A DNA stretch of 64,000 nt. It comes from Deminuibacter soli (GTDB lineage: Bacteria; Bacteroidota; Bacteroidia; Chitinophagales; Chitinophagaceae). This document shows positions 1-9,496 of the stretch, piece by piece. Position numbers and translations under genes: made by a program. The notes below the pieces were generated by a model. It searched no databases, had not been told where the DNA came from, and saw only the letters and a list, made by a program, of their open reading frames with translations. Within the stretch, counting starts at the first letter, position 1. Every line of letters starts with the position of its first letter. The stretch is taken from assembly GCF_003412455.1 (NCBI RefSeq), contig NZ_QTJU01000001.1, positions 310,001-374,000 of the forward strand, read 5' to 3'.

Positions 1-308
1 GCCTTTTCAAACAGTGGTGCCTTTGCAGCAATAATTTCAGTCACCATACGCGAGTAACGACTGTATTCACCACGTGTACCGCGTACCAGCACTGCCTGCG
101 GACAAAGCTGCAATGCTTTCTTCATCGGCATGGCGCTGTGCACACCAAATTTGCGTGCCTCGTAACTGCAGGCAGCCACCACGCCTCTTTCGCGCGAGCC
201 GCCAACAAGCACTGGAAGCCCCTTGAGCGCAGGGTTGTTCAGTACTTCCACACTCACAAAAAACGAATCCAGGTCAAAATGGGCAATATAGCGCTGCTGC
301 GGTTGCAT
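1..308 (-). CDS. dinB: DNA polymerase IV, N-terminal part (cut by window edge)
   Basis: This is a Y-family translesion DNA polymerase, which copies past damaged template bases. Only the first 102 codons are present and the rest lies left of base 1. The start is the ATG at 306-308. The N-terminus carries the Y-family signature HFDLDSFFVSVE, whose aspartates bind catalytic metal, followed by the conserved SYEARKFGV block that contacts the incoming nucleotide. In the family the protein is about 350-400 residues long. The gene ends a minus-strand run and sits 59 bases from the rimM stop codon. Family assignment is firm from these motifs; distinction from other Y-family members is less firm without the C-terminus. 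Confidence 0.85.
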   Translation of the reverse strand, partial: MQPQQRYIAHFDLDSFFVSVEVLNNPALKGLPVLVGGSRERGVVAACSYEARKFGVHSAMPMKKALQLCPQAVLVRGTRGEYSRYSRMVTEIIAAKAPLFEK

Positions 309-367
309 CAGCTGCTAAGTTAGTTAGCAAAGCGCAAACAGCATGCAAATTCCGGGGAAAATGAAAG

Positions 368-886
368 CTACCCTTCCCTGTAAATATCCAGCAAACCTTC
401 CGGCAGGTTCAGGAACACTTCAAACTTATCGCGGTCAATGCGGTCGAGGGTTTCATCGTGCAGGGGAAGCAGGGCTTCCTTGCCGTTCAGGTTTACCTGC
501 AGCAGGGTTTGATGGGGTTGTTCAATTACTTCGTTTACTTTGCCCACAGGCTCACCTTCGTTGTACACCAGGTAGCCCAGCAGGGAAATGGGAGAATTTT
601 TGTTTACTACCTTGGCAAAATCGGCCTGCAGCAGCCATACATTTTTGGCCAGCAGCTTGTGTGCAGCTTCTTTGGAGGTAATACCATCCAGCATAAACAA
701 CAGTTCTTCAGTGCCTTTGGGTTTTACGGCGGTAATAAAGTAAGGGAGATAACTGCCCTTTTTTTCTTCTATAAACAGGGCCTCCACATCTTTAAACTGG
801 GTGCGGCCAAGGGCGTGTACAACAATCACTTCACCGGCAACGCCAAAAGTGGCTACCAGCTTGCCTATATGAACATATTCCGTCAT
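368..886 (-). CDS. rimM: Ribosome maturation factor RimM
   Basis: RimM helps process 16S rRNA and mature the 30S head, where it binds protein uS19. The 172-residue product starts at MTEYVHIGKLVATFG, the usual RimM opening, so I chose the ATG at 886 rather than the longer reading from 943. The N-terminal barrel covers about residues 1-90. The C-terminal PRC-barrel follows and includes LLGYLVYNEGEPVGKV and the conserved LLPLHDE segment. It lies downstream of rpsP on the same strand, an ancient pairing. A hairpin at 968-1003 sits between the two genes and may reduce read-through. trmD, often the next gene, is here 11 kb away. Confidence 0.93.
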   Translation of the reverse strand: MTEYVHIGKLVATFGVAGEVIVVHALGRTQFKDVEALFIEEKKGSYLPYFITAVKPKGTEELLFMLDGITSKEAAHKLLAKNVWLLQADFAKVVNKNSPISLLGYLVYNEGEPVGKVNEVIEQPHQTLLQVNLNGKEALLPLHDETLDRIDRDKFEVFLNLPEGLLDIYREG

Positions 887-967
887 AATAATACGATGGT
901 TAGATAGAACGATGATTGAATGGTTAAACAAACCATTGAGCAATAAAACAATAGAGACAGGTATAAA

Positions 968-1003
968 ATAAAAGTCCCAAACAAAACTTTGTATGGGACT
1001 TTT
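968..1003 (-). terminator. Terminator or attenuator between rpsP and rimM
   Basis: Read on the minus strand, AAAAGTCCC (995-1003) pairs perfectly with GGGACTTTT (970-978) and is followed by a T-rich stretch. It lies just after the rpsP stop codon. It could end rpsP transcripts or pass some into rimM. Confidence 0.6.
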
Positions 1004-1027
1004 ACTATGGTATTCTGTTGATTACGA

Positions 1028-1483
1028 TTAAGCTTCAGCAGAACCAGAACCTTCAGCAGGCTGATCGCGCTGAACTCTCTTTACAGGAGCCTGCGGACGA
1101 CGTGCACGCTGAGTCTTTCTGTGATCATCGTGGCGCTGCTTTAATTTAGTCTCATGTTCTTCGTGCCACTTAGCGAATTTCGCCATAGCAGCAGCTTCAT
1201 CAAACAATCCCAGTTTCACACCTCTTAAAAGGTGTTTCAGGTACAATACGCCTTTGAAAGAAAGGATCCTGCGTACAGTATCGGTAGGCTGTGCACCTTT
1301 GTGCAGCCATTCCAATGCTTTCTGACGATCTAAACTGATAGATGCAGGTACTGTAAGCGGATTGTACGTACCGATTTTCTGGATGAATTTACCATCGCGG
1401 GGTGCACGGGCGTCGGCTACTACTATAAAGTAGAAAGGCCTCTTTTTGCTGCCGTGTCTCTGAAGTCTCATTTTTACTGCCAT
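1028..1483 (-). CDS. rpsP: 30S ribosomal protein bS16
   Basis: This is a small-subunit ribosomal protein that stabilises the 16S rRNA body. The 151-residue product begins [19 protein letters not shown], the standard bS16 N-terminus, and keeps the IGTYNPL motif. The core covers about residues 1-85. The remaining 65 residues are a basic, low-complexity extension (many R, K, H, Q) that ends acidic, GSGSAEA. Such C-terminal extensions are common in Bacteroidota S16 and make the protein longer than the roughly 80-residue E. coli one. A promoter-like pair lies at 1536-1566. rimM follows on the same strand. Confidence 0.95.
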   Translation of the reverse strand: MAVKMRLQRHGSKKRPFYFIVVADARAPRDGKFIQKIGTYNPLTVPASISLDRQKALEWLHKGAQPTDTVRRILSFKGVLYLKHLLRGVKLGLFDEAAAMAKFAKWHEEHETKLKQRHDDHRKTQRARRPQAPVKRVQRDQPAEGSGSAEA

Positions 1484-1535
1484 GTAAATAGAAATTTAAA
1501 GGCTGAACAAATTAGGTTAACAAAATAGTGGACGG

Positions 1536-1566
1536 CGAAGGTAATAGAACTATTCAAAAATTCCAA
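1536..1566 (-). promoter_or_regulatory. Probable rpsP promoter (Bacteroidota type)
   Basis: On the minus strand TTG (1564-1566) is followed after 20 bases by TACCTTCG (1536-1543), close to the Bacteroidota consensus TTTG-N20-TAnnTTTG. It would give a leader of roughly 50 bases before the rpsP ATG. Confidence 0.45.
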
Positions 1567-1639
1567 GTTTCACAACCCAACTTTAATGATTTATTCATCA
1601 AAATTTATGAAAGGTACAAGGTGTAACCCTTGCTGCCAT

Positions 1640-2965
1640 TTATTTACGTCCCATTAGTCCCTGCATGCGGCCCATCGGCATCTTATTCATCATTTTCATC
1701 ATCTGTCGCATCTGGTCAAACTGTTTCATAAATGCGTTCACTTCGCTCATTTCCTTACCTGCGCCTTTGGCAATACGCTGGCGGCGGCTTGGATTGATGC
1801 TGTCGGGGTTGGCACGTTCAAACGGGGTCATGGAATTGATAATGGCTTCAATTCCCTTAAACGCATCGTCGCTGATATCAATATCCTTAATGGCCTTGCC
1901 CACACCGGGAATCATGCCCATCAGGTCTTTGATATTACCCATTTTTTTGATCTGTTGCAGCTGATCAAGAAAATCCTGGAAATCGAACTGGTTTTTGCGG
2001 ATCTTCTTTTCGAGTTTGCGGGCCTGTTCTTCATCGTACTGCTCCTGGGCCTTTTCTACCAGTGAGGCAATATCACCCATGCCTAAAATACGCTGGGCCA
2101 TACGGGCGGGATAAAACACGTCGAGTGTTTCCATCTTCTCGCCGCTGCTCACGAATTTTACGGGTTTGTTTACCGTGTACTGAATGGTGAGGGCCGCACC
2201 ACCGCGGGTATCACCGTCGAGCTTGGTGAGTACCACGCCGCTGAAATCGAGGCGGTCGTTGAAGGCTTTGGCCGTATTTACCGCATCCTGGCCGGTCATG
2301 GAATCTACCACGAACAGGATTTCGGCAGGGTTAACGGCAGCTTTGATATTGGCCACTTCGGTCATCATTGCCTCGTCAACAGCCAAACGGCCGGCGGTAT
2401 CAATGATCACCACGTTTTTATTGGTGGCTTTGGCTTGTTTTATGGCATTCAACGCAATGGCTACTGCGTCTTTGTTCTCTCTTTCGGCGTAAATATCCAC
2501 CCCTATCTGGCCGGCCAGTACGGTTAACTGGTCAATCGCCGCAGGGCGGTAAATATCGGCAGCCACCACCAGGGGTGATTTGCCTTTCTTTGTTTTGAGG
2601 TAATTGGCGAGTTTGCCGGTGAAGGTGGTTTTACCACTACCCTGCAAACCTGCGATGAGAATAACGGCGGGATTGCCGGAAATATTAAACTCCGCTTCCT
2701 GGCCGCCCATCAGTTCGGTGAGCTCGTCCTGCACAATTTTCACCATTAACTGCCCCGGGCTGATGGCATTGAGCACCTTTTCGCCCATTGCCTTTTCCTT
2801 GATCTTGTCCGTAAATTCCTTGGCTATTTTATAGTTCACGTCGGCGTCAATTAACGCGCGGCGGATGTCCTTTACGGTATTGGCAATGTTGAGGTCAGTG
2901 ATACGGGCTTCCCCTTTCAGGTTCTTAAACGCAGTTTCTAACCGTTCTGACAGGTTCTGGAACAT
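1640..2965 (-). CDS. ffh: Signal recognition particle protein Ffh
   Basis: Ffh is the SRP GTPase. With 4.5S RNA it binds signal peptides on the ribosome and hands the complex to FtsY at the membrane. The 441-residue product has the N domain (about 1-95), a G domain with P-loop GLQGSGKTT (106-114), DTAGR (189-193) and TKLDGD (from 247), and a methionine-rich M domain (about 300-441) with the RNA-binding stretch INPSRRQRIAKGAG. Length and domain order are typical. The start at MFQNLSERL is the usual one. It is transcribed in the same direction as rpsP with a gap of about 150 bases, so an operon is possible but not shown. Confidence 0.97.
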   Translation of the reverse strand: MFQNLSERLETAFKNLKGEARITDLNIANTVKDIRRALIDADVNYKIAKEFTDKIKEKAMGEKVLNAISPGQLMVKIVQDELTELMGGQEAEFNISGNPAVILIAGLQGSGKTTFTGKLANYLKTKKGKSPLVVAADIYRPAAIDQLTVLAGQIGVDIYAERENKDAVAIALNAIKQAKATNKNVVIIDTAGRLAVDEAMMTEVANIKAAVNPAEILFVVDSMTGQDAVNTAKAFNDRLDFSGVVLTKLDGDTRGGAALTIQYTVNKPVKFVSSGEKMETLDVFYPARMAQRILGMGDIASLVEKAQEQYDEEQARKLEKKIRKNQFDFQDFLDQLQQIKKMGNIKDLMGMIPGVGKAIKDIDISDDAFKGIEAIINSMTPFERANPDSINPSRRQRIAKGAGKEMSEVNAFMKQFDQMRQMMKMMNKMPMGRMQGLMGRK

Positions 2966-3185
2966 AATGTTGGGTTTTCAAAATACGGCAGGGCGTACCA
3001 TACACCATGGCCGTGCTGCAAATATAAGGCAAGTACAGGGCTGTTTTACCTAAAATTTCCAGGACCAGGAATGCAGTAACAGGGGTAACAGGATAAAACG
3101 GGCTACATAAGAGAAGCGGGTTCAGGGAAGGTTTGTCAGGGGAAGCCGGGCGTAGAAACACCCGTCTTTGGATACAAAAATTTAA

Positions 3186-4052
3186 TTAACCCAGGTAAAC
3201 ACGCAGTTGTTTGCACCTGCTGGTGGTTTTGAGCTTGTTGATGGCTTTGTCCTTTATTTGCCTAACCCTTTCGCGTGTAAGGTTAAAACGTTCGCCTATG
3301 TCTTCCAGGCTTAAAGGATGGTCTACACCAATACCAAAAAAGTAACAAACCACATCTTTCTGGCGTTCGGTCAGCGTACGCAGTGAACGCTCTATTTCAA
3401 GGCGCAATGATTCGTGATGTTCCAGCCAGCCGTCTGTACGTTCGGCGTTGGGGTTTTCGAGCACATCTACCAGGGTGCTCTCTTCGCCATCGGCCAGCGG
3501 AGAATCCATGCTTACGTGGCGGGTGGCTACGCTCATGGTGGCGGCCACTTCTTCTATGCCTATCTCCAGCAAATCGGCCAGTTCTTCGGCAGTGGGTTCG
3601 CGTTCAAACTCCTGCTCCAGCTGTTGAAATGCCTTGCTGATGCGATTGGTTAAGCCTACCTTGTTCAAAGGCAAACGCACAATACGGCTCTGTTCCGCCA
3701 GTGCCTGTAAAATGCTCTGGCGTATCCACCAAACCGCATAGGATATAAATTTGAAGCCCCTGGTTTCATCAAAACGCAGGGCGGCTTTAATTAAGCCCAG
3801 GTTGCCTTCATTAATTAAATCCGGGAGGGATAAACCCTGATTCTGGTATTGCTTGGCCACTGATACCACAAAACGCAGGTTCGCTTTTACCAGTCTGTCG
3901 AGCGATCGCTGATCGCCCTGTCTAATCCTTAATGCTAATTGAACTTCTTCCTCTGGTGTAATAAGTTCTACTTTTCCGATCTCCTGCAAATATTTTTCAA
4001 GGCTTTGCGATTCACGATTGGTGATGGACTTCGTGATTTTTAATTGTCGCAT
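3186..4052 (-). CDS. rpoD: Primary sigma factor RpoD/SigA, Bacteroidota type
   Basis: This is the housekeeping sigma-70 factor that directs RNA polymerase to TTTG/TAnnTTTG promoters. The 288-residue product starts at [20 protein letters not shown], the highly conserved opening of Bacteroidota SigA, so I prefer 4052 to the ATG at 4058. It lacks the long region 1.1 of E. coli RpoD. Region 1.2 ([18 protein letters not shown]), region 2 (about 75-145, with the WWIRQSI helix that melts the -10 element), region 3, and region 4 (about 225-275, helix-turn-helix [14 protein letters not shown]) are all present. The gene stands alone with a 317-base AT-rich region upstream. Confidence 0.96.
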   Translation of the reverse strand: MRQLKITKSITNRESQSLEKYLQEIGKVELITPEEEVQLALRIRQGDQRSLDRLVKANLRFVVSVAKQYQNQGLSLPDLINEGNLGLIKAALRFDETRGFKFISYAVWWIRQSILQALAEQSRIVRLPLNKVGLTNRISKAFQQLEQEFEREPTAEELADLLEIGIEEVAATMSVATRHVSMDSPLADGEESTLVDVLENPNAERTDGWLEHHESLRLEIERSLRTLTERQKDVVCYFFGIGVDHPLSLEDIGERFNLTRERVRQIKDKAINKLKTTSRCKQLRVYLG

Positions 4053-4369
4053 GCTCATAATGCAGCGGGTTTATTTTGTTTTAAGTTTTGATTGCTGAAT
4101 TAATTCATCATAGGAATATTTATAGCTCTGGATTCAAAAAAACAAGTAATAAGCGGGGACAATGCTGAAGTACTAGCAAGTTAAACTATTTGTAAAAGCT
4201 TTCCAAAAATTCTTTTTATGCAAATATTTGAACTACAAAACGTTAGAAAAAGCACCCTGTTTAGGTATTGTTTGCAAAATGTTAAACACATTTATATACA
4301 AAAAATATTTTGAGGCTGTTAATTATTTAATATTATTGCAGCCCTTGAATGACGATTAAAAGAAGCGTA
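4053..4369. other. AT-rich divergent intergenic region, rpoD / START-like gene
   Basis: This non-coding stretch separates two divergently transcribed genes and must hold both promoters. It is clearly AT-rich, with many A/T runs. I could not pick out a convincing TTTG-N20-TAnnTTTG pair for either direction. No stable hairpin or RNA gene was seen. Confidence 0.4.
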
Positions 4370-4753
4370 ATGAGCAAAAAACAGATATATACTCTGGAAT
4401 ATCCGGTACGATGTTCTCCCAGCATATTGTATGAATTTTTGTCCACTCCTGCAGGTTTACAGGAATGGTTTGCAGATAAGGTTGACGAACGCGATCATGT
4501 TTTTTCTTTCTCCTGGAATGGCGGTGTGCCTGATAAGGCAGAAGTGCTGGAACAGGAGGTAGACAAGTTTATCCGTTACCGCTGGCTGCATGCAGGCAAA
4601 GACGAATACTTTGAATTCCGCATAGAAAAAACAGAAATTACCAACCAGACAATACTGGTAATTAAAGATTTTGCCGAGAAAGGTGAAATTAAAGATCAGA
4701 GCCGGTTATGGGAATACCAGGTGAAAGATCTGTTTCACAGGCTCGGTAATTAA
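4370..4753 (+). CDS. START-like domain protein
   Basis: The product is 127 residues from MSKKQIYTLEYPVRCSPS. It looks like a small SRPBCC/START-like protein: a strand with two conserved aromatic positions, then PSILYEFLSTPAGLQEWFADKV, which matches the start of the AHSA1-type helix-grip fold, and a C-terminal helix. Such proteins hold a hydrophobic ligand or act as co-chaperones; the specific role of this Bacteroidota family is unknown. An upstream ATG at 4349 would add seven residues. The stop overlaps by four bases the stop of the convergent gene at 4750. The family call rests on pattern only. Confidence 0.75.
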   Translation: MSKKQIYTLEYPVRCSPSILYEFLSTPAGLQEWFADKVDERDHVFSFSWNGGVPDKAEVLEQEVDKFIRYRWLHAGKDEYFEFRIEKTEITNQTILVIKDFAEKGEIKDQSRLWEYQVKDLFHRLGN

Positions 4754-5388
4754 TGGTCTGACCGGTTTTCCGTTTCGCTCTTTATTTTTTCTGCAACAGC
4801 TGCCAGGGTTGCAAAAGCTTCCCGGTAAAAATCATATGCATGATCCCACTCCTGCAGTGGGATTTTTTGTGCGAGCTTAATAAAGTGTTGTTTATACACG
4901 TGCTGCACACAAACCTCCCGCGCAGTGCCGATCAGCACATAGTTATCTTCCCCGAAATGATGTTCCCATTCGCCTGTTGCAATACAACAATACCAACTGT
5001 CTAAAGCCCCTGATTGTATAAGCGCTGCATACCCGTGCGCATACAACTGCTTCCAGCTGCCCGACAGGTGCAGGTGAATGCTGAAGCTATTGCCCCACCA
5101 GAACAAACAGCGAATGGCAAAGGCATTACCGCCGGCAAAATAACGCGGGTAATCGAGCATTACATATGGTAACTGCCGGTAACTTTCGCCCCGGTAAATC
5201 TTGGGCGAAACAGCCAGTACCTCTTCCGGAAATGCATGCGGATGCGCAGCCGTGTACTCCCTGAAATAGCTGCACAGGTTACCCAGGATGAGGTATACTT
5301 TTCCGGTGATGGCCAGCTTTGTTAAAATAAAACCCGCATCGGACACCAGGGCCATTTCGTTTGCCGAAAGTTTTACATTTGCATTCAT
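4750..5388 (-). CDS. Conserved hypothetical cytosolic protein
   Basis: I do not recognise a named domain. The 212-residue product (start chosen at MNANVKLSANEMALVSD) has no signal peptide or membrane segment. It is rich in aromatic residues, with repeated W/Y/H clusters such as RCLFWWGNSFSIHLHLSG and a helical C-terminus. It lies tail to tail with the START-like gene and head to head with the lptF-like gene, whose GTG start is 29 bases away, so they share a promoter region. Coding is supported by its length and clean reading frame. Function is unknown. Confidence 0.65.
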   Translation of the reverse strand: MNANVKLSANEMALVSDAGFILTKLAITGKVYLILGNLCSYFREYTAAHPHAFPEEVLAVSPKIYRGESYRQLPYVMLDYPRYFAGGNAFAIRCLFWWGNSFSIHLHLSGSWKQLYAHGYAALIQSGALDSWYCCIATGEWEHHFGEDNYVLIGTAREVCVQHVYKQHFIKLAQKIPLQEWDHAYDFYREAFATLAAVAEKIKSETENRSDH

Positions 5389-5417
5389 TAACAGCATAAT
5401 CAGTAAAGTTATACAAG

Positions 5418-6863
5418 GTGATTAAAAAACTGGATAAACTCATTGTTCGGGCTTTCGTGGGGCCATTTTTTGCCACTTTCCTGATTTCACTGTTTGTACT
5501 GGTGATGCAGTTCTTTTGGCTGTACATTGATGACCTGGTGGGTAAAGGACTGGATATATTCACCATTTTCCGCCTCATTGGTTATGTAAGCGCCTTTAAC
5601 GTACCCCTGGCACTTCCCCTGGCACTGCTGCTTTCCTCTATCATGACTTTCGGCAACCTGGGCGAGAGCTTTGAACTGGTGGCCATTAAGGCAGCCGGCA
5701 TTTCGCTGCTGCGTTTTATGCGCCCGCTGATGGTAGTAACCATCGGCATCAGCGGTATTGCTTTTTTGTTTTCCAATAATATTATCCCGGTTGTAAACCT
5801 GAAACTGAACGCGCTTAAATACGATATCATTGTTACCAAACCTGCCTTCGATATCAAGGAAGGCGTGTTTTACGATAAACTCGAAGGCTTTGTTATTAAG
5901 CTCGGTAAAAAGGAAAAAGACGATAGTACCATCCGCAGCGTGATTATCTACGAACGCAACCCGGGCCTGCAAGACAGGATGCTGGTGGCCGAAAGCGGTA
6001 TTATGAGTGTTACGCCAGACAAGCGCTTTCTTCAGTTTAAGCTGTTCAATGGCTGGCGGTATGAAGAAAATGGTCCGCGGGGCGTGAAAGCCACTGAGTT
6101 CATCCGCCTTGGTTTTAAAGAATACAAAAAGCTGTTTGATTTGAGCAGCTTTAAAATGAACCGTACAGAAGACAGCCTGTTTAAATACGATGCCAAAATG
6201 CTGAGCGTTCGCCAGCTGGGCATTGCTATTGATTCGATGAAACACATGGACACTGTTTTTTACAAAAGAGCACAGCGCGAAGTAGCGTCTTACTATACTT
6301 TTGAACGTTATGCCGACAGTAACTGGGCAGCCGTTCAAAAACTGCCGCCCACCAAGGCGCGCAGCTTTAATGAGCTGGTGCCCGACACGCTTAAACGCGA
6401 TGTGGAAGACCGGGCCATTTCGCAGATCAACTCCATCAAAAGTGCCATGCAGCTGCTCTCGAACGATTATGAAGAAAAACAGCGGGTGGAGCGCAAACAC
6501 TATATTGAGCTGAACCGCAAGTTCACGCTTTCTGTAGCCTGCCTGGTATTGTTTATGATTGGTGCACCGCTTGGCTCCATTATCCGCAAAGGCGGCCTTG
6601 GCACACCGCTGATATTCGCCATCGCCTTCTTTGTTATTTTTCACCTGCTGAATACGTTCGGGGAAAAATTCGCCAAACAGGAAGTAACTTCCGTAGGCTT
6701 TGGCATGTGGCTCAGTACCATGGTGCTCATTCCTATCGGCATATTCCTGACCTCAAAAGCACTGAGCGATTCGCAGTTGTTTAATAAAGAATTTTATTTC
6801 CGTTTCTTTAAAAAAGTAAAACGGCTTTTCGGAAAAAACAAAGCAGTAACAACACCCAGCTAG
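5418..6863 (+). CDS. LptF/LptG family permease (YjgP/YjgQ)
   Basis: This is a membrane subunit of the LptBFG-type exporter, which extracts lipopolysaccharide from the inner membrane and feeds it to the periplasmic bridge. The 481-residue product starts at a GTG (5418). Three N-terminal membrane segments lie within about residues 10-115, then a periplasmic domain of about 230 residues, then three C-terminal segments (about 365-450), the usual LptF/G layout. The conserved stretch between the first segments, LALPLALLLSSIMTFGNLGE, is the ATPase-contacting region of this family. No lptB or partner permease is adjacent. Which of LptF or LptG it represents cannot be told here. Confidence 0.88.
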   Translation: MIKKLDKLIVRAFVGPFFATFLISLFVLVMQFFWLYIDDLVGKGLDIFTIFRLIGYVSAFNVPLALPLALLLSSIMTFGNLGESFELVAIKAAGISLLRFMRPLMVVTIGISGIAFLFSNNIIPVVNLKLNALKYDIIVTKPAFDIKEGVFYDKLEGFVIKLGKKEKDDSTIRSVIIYERNPGLQDRMLVAESGIMSVTPDKRFLQFKLFNGWRYEENGPRGVKATEFIRLGFKEYKKLFDLSSFKMNRTEDSLFKYDAKMLSVRQLGIAIDSMKHMDTVFYKRAQREVASYYTFERYADSNWAAVQKLPPTKARSFNELVPDTLKRDVEDRAISQINSIKSAMQLLSNDYEEKQRVERKHYIELNRKFTLSVACLVLFMIGAPLGSIIRKGGLGTPLIFAIAFFVIFHLLNTFGEKFAKQEVTSVGFGMWLSTMVLIPIGIFLTSKALSDSQLFNKEFYFRFFKKVKRLFGKNKAVTTPS

Positions 6864-6934
6864 CAACCAACCTGTAAAATATTCAAGGCCGTTTGGTTAC
6901 ACCTTAACCCGGTGGCTTTGTTGTACTATTAATG

Positions 6935-6954
6935 CCTGCCGCAAATGCGGCAGG
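6935..6954. repeat. Perfect 8-bp GC-rich hairpin after lptF-like gene
   Basis: CCTGCCGC and GCGGCAGG flank a 4-base AAAT loop. No T-run follows, so it is not a standard intrinsic terminator. A related CCTGCCGC/GGCGGC inverted repeat occurs at about 30686-30700, which suggests a small dispersed palindrome. Confidence 0.5.
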
Positions 6955-7032
6955 TGACTGTATTCAATATCCATGCACCCGGTGCAATTATATTGACCGA
7001 AGTTTTATCTGTATCATACTAAATCCGATCGT

Positions 7033-8061
7033 TTGGAAGCATCAAAACAAAATTTCCGTGTGCAGCAATGGGTAACGCTATTGTCTGTAATACTCTTTAT
7101 CGCGAAAATTATTGCTTACTATTTAACCCATTCGCTGGCCATTTTAACCGATGCCCTGGAAAGCATTGTGAATGTACTGGCCGGTTTTATTGGCCTATAC
7201 AGCCTGTATGTAGCCGCCAAACCCAAAGATGAAGACCACCCTTACGGGCACGGCAAGGCGGAGTTTGTATCATCGGCTATTGAAGGCGGACTGATTATCG
7301 CAGCCGGCATTCTCATTATCTATGAAACCATTCTCAACTTTATACAAAACCACCCGCTGCAACAGCTGGACAGCGGCTTGATTCTCGTTGGCATTACCGG
7401 TGTTATCAACTACATTGCCGGCAGCATTTGCCTGCGCATTGGCAAACGCAACCAGTCACTCGCCCTGCAATCGAGCGGCAAACATTTGCAGATAGACACC
7501 TACAGCACACTCGCGATTATTGTCGGCCTGGCTGTAATGCTGATCACACATTTATTCTGGATAGACAAAGTGATTGCCCTGCTGCTGAGCGTGTTGGTTA
7601 TTTACAATGGCTATGGCATTATCCGCAAATCGCTCGCCGGTATTATGGACGAAGCCGATATGGACCTGCTGGAACGCATGGTGCAGGCCCTCAACCGCAA
7701 CCGCCGCCCCAACTGGATTGACATGCACAACCTGCGTGTGATAAAATACGGCAGCCTGCTGCATGTAGACTGTCACTTAACCGTTCCCTGGTACCTGAAT
7801 GTGCACGAAGCACACGTGGAAGTAGATGCCCTGGTAGCCCTGGTGCAGAAAGAGTTTAGTGATTCACTCGAAATGTTTGTGCATACCGATGCCTGCCTGC
7901 CTTTTAGCTGCGCCATTTGCATAAAAGACGATTGCAAGGTGCGGCTGCAACCCTGCCAGCGCAGGCTGGAATGGAACCTGAAAAACATTCTGTCGAACCA
8001 GAAACACAGCACCGAAACCGTTGCAGCAGATATGCCGGGCCAGTCGCACGCTATTTACTAG
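7033..8061 (+). CDS. Cation diffusion facilitator family transporter
   Basis: This is a proton-coupled efflux pump for divalent metals such as Zn, Fe or Mn in the inner membrane. The 342-residue product has about six membrane helices in the first 205 residues. Metal-site residues are visible: the LTDALES aspartates of helix II, the HPYGHGKAE loop, and the later IDTYS histidine/aspartate region of helix V. A C-terminal cytoplasmic domain follows. The start is TTG at 7033, since no in-frame ATG precedes helix I. The tail carries an unusual Cys-rich segment (CLPFSCAICIKDDCKVRLQPC, around 290-310), which may sense or bind metal. The gene is monocistronic. Confidence 0.87.
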   Translation: MEASKQNFRVQQWVTLLSVILFIAKIIAYYLTHSLAILTDALESIVNVLAGFIGLYSLYVAAKPKDEDHPYGHGKAEFVSSAIEGGLIIAAGILIIYETILNFIQNHPLQQLDSGLILVGITGVINYIAGSICLRIGKRNQSLALQSSGKHLQIDTYSTLAIIVGLAVMLITHLFWIDKVIALLLSVLVIYNGYGIIRKSLAGIMDEADMDLLERMVQALNRNRRPNWIDMHNLRVIKYGSLLHVDCHLTVPWYLNVHEAHVEVDALVALVQKEFSDSLEMFVHTDACLPFSCAICIKDDCKVRLQPCQRRLEWNLKNILSNQKHSTETVAADMPGQSHAIY

Positions 8062-8125
8062 CATCCGCGCAAAGCACCTTATCTTCGCCGCCAGTACTTT
8101 TTATTTATTCATTAAAAGATATATT

Positions 8126-9496
8126 ATGCAAGCCTGGAAAGATTATCAAGCGCAGCATAAAGACCGTTTTTTAAACGAATTGCTTGACTTACTCCGTATA
8201 CCCAGTGTAAGCGCCCGCAGTGAACACAAGCCCGATATGATCAGGTGTGCGGAAGCTGTGAAAGCACGTTTAACAGAAGCAGGCGCCACCAAAGTGGAGA
8301 TCTATCCTACCGAAGGACATCCCGTGGTGTATGCCGAACAAATAACCGATGCCTCCCTGCCTACCGTGCTGGTGTATGGGCACTACGATGTGCAGCCGCC
8401 AGACCCGCTGGAACTGTGGCACAGCGGCCCTTTTGAACCGGTGATTAAAGATGGTAAAATATTTGCGCGTGGCGCCTGTGACGACAAAGGCCAGTTTTAC
8501 ATGCATGTGAAGGCTTTTGAAACCATGGTACGCACCAATAGCCTGCCGGTAAACATCAAGTTCCTGATTGAAGGCGAAGAAGAGATCGGCTCACAGCATC
8601 TCGGCAATTTTGTACAGGCACATAAAGACCTGCTGAAGGCCGATGTGGTGCTTATCAGCGACACTGCCATGCTGAGCCTTGAAAACCCCAGCCTCGACAT
8701 TGGTGTACGCGGCCTTAGCTATATTGAAGTGGAAGTAACCGGCCCCAACCGCGACCTGCACAGCGGTGTGTACGGCGGTGCGGTTGCCAACCCCATTACC
8801 ATACTGGCAAAAATGATTGCCAGCCTGCACGACGAAAACAACCACATCACCATTCCCGGCTTTTACAACGATGTACTGGAAGTACCCGCAGCCGAAAGAG
8901 CTGAACTGGGCAAAGCGCCCTACAATGAAGCCGAATACAAAACCGACCTGGGCGTAGAAGCCCTGTGGGGTGAAAAAGGTTATACCACCAACGAACGTAC
9001 CGGTATTCGCCCTACGCTGGAAGTAAACGGCATATGGGGTGGCTACACAGGTGAGGGCGCCAAAACCGTATTGCCTTCAAAAGCCTTTGCCAAAATCAGC
9101 TGCCGCCTGGTACCCAACCAGCAGCACGAAAAAATGACGGAACTGGTGATTAACCACCTGCAGAAAATAGCACCGGCCTATGTTACAGTAAAAGCCACCC
9201 CACACCATGGCGGCGATCCTTACTTAACACCAATCAACACGGTGGAATTCCAGGCTGCTTCAAAAGCCATTGCCACCACTTTTGGCAAAGCGCCCATCCC
9301 GGTGCGCGGCGGCGGAAGCATTCCTATCACTGCCCTGTTTGAATCGGCCCTCGGTTGCAAAACCGTGTTCCTCGGTTTCGGGCTTGACAGCGACAACCTG
9401 CACAGTCCCAACGAAAAATTCGATGTCGCCAACTTCTACAAAGGCATCGAAACCATACCTTACTTTCACCAGTACTATGCTGAGTTGAAGCAATAA
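8126..9496 (+). CDS. M20 family dipeptidase
   Basis: This is a di-zinc metallopeptidase that cleaves dipeptides (carnosinase/CPG2 type), probably cytosolic because no signal peptide is seen. The 456-residue product starts at MQAWKDYQAQHKDRF; the frame is open further upstream but that part looks non-coding. Zinc ligands and catalytic residues are visible: GHYDV (His86, Asp88), GACDDKGQ (Asp119), and EGEEEIG (Glu151-153). The dimerisation domain lies roughly at 195-360. A TATCTTCG box at 8080 could be its promoter. A strong terminator directly follows the stop codon. Confidence 0.93.
   Translation: MQAWKDYQAQHKDRFLNELLDLLRIPSVSARSEHKPDMIRCAEAVKARLTEAGATKVEIYPTEGHPVVYAEQITDASLPTVLVYGHYDVQPPDPLELWHSGPFEPVIKDGKIFARGACDDKGQFYMHVKAFETMVRTNSLPVNIKFLIEGEEEIGSQHLGNFVQAHKDLLKADVVLISDTAMLSLENPSLDIGVRGLSYIEVEVTGPNRDLHSGVYGGAVANPITILAKMIASLHDENNHITIPGFYNDVLEVPAAERAELGKAPYNEAEYKTDLGVEALWGEKGYTTNERTGIRPTLEVNGIWGGYTGEGAKTVLPSKAFAKISCRLVPNQQHEKMTELVINHLQKIAPAYVTVKATPHHGGDPYLTPINTVEFQAASKAIATTFGKAPIPVRGGGSIPITALFESALGCKTVFLGFGLDSDNLHSPNEKFDVANFYKGIETIPYFHQYYAELKQ

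Noticed and set aside
2925-3161. 78-residue minus-strand frame upstream of ffh
   Set aside because: It overlaps the ffh start, has no family match and no promoter; probably chance.
5487-6644. 385-residue open frame on the minus strand
   Set aside because: It is antisense to the lptF-like gene over its whole length, has no recognisable domain, and the plus-strand frame has clear family motifs.
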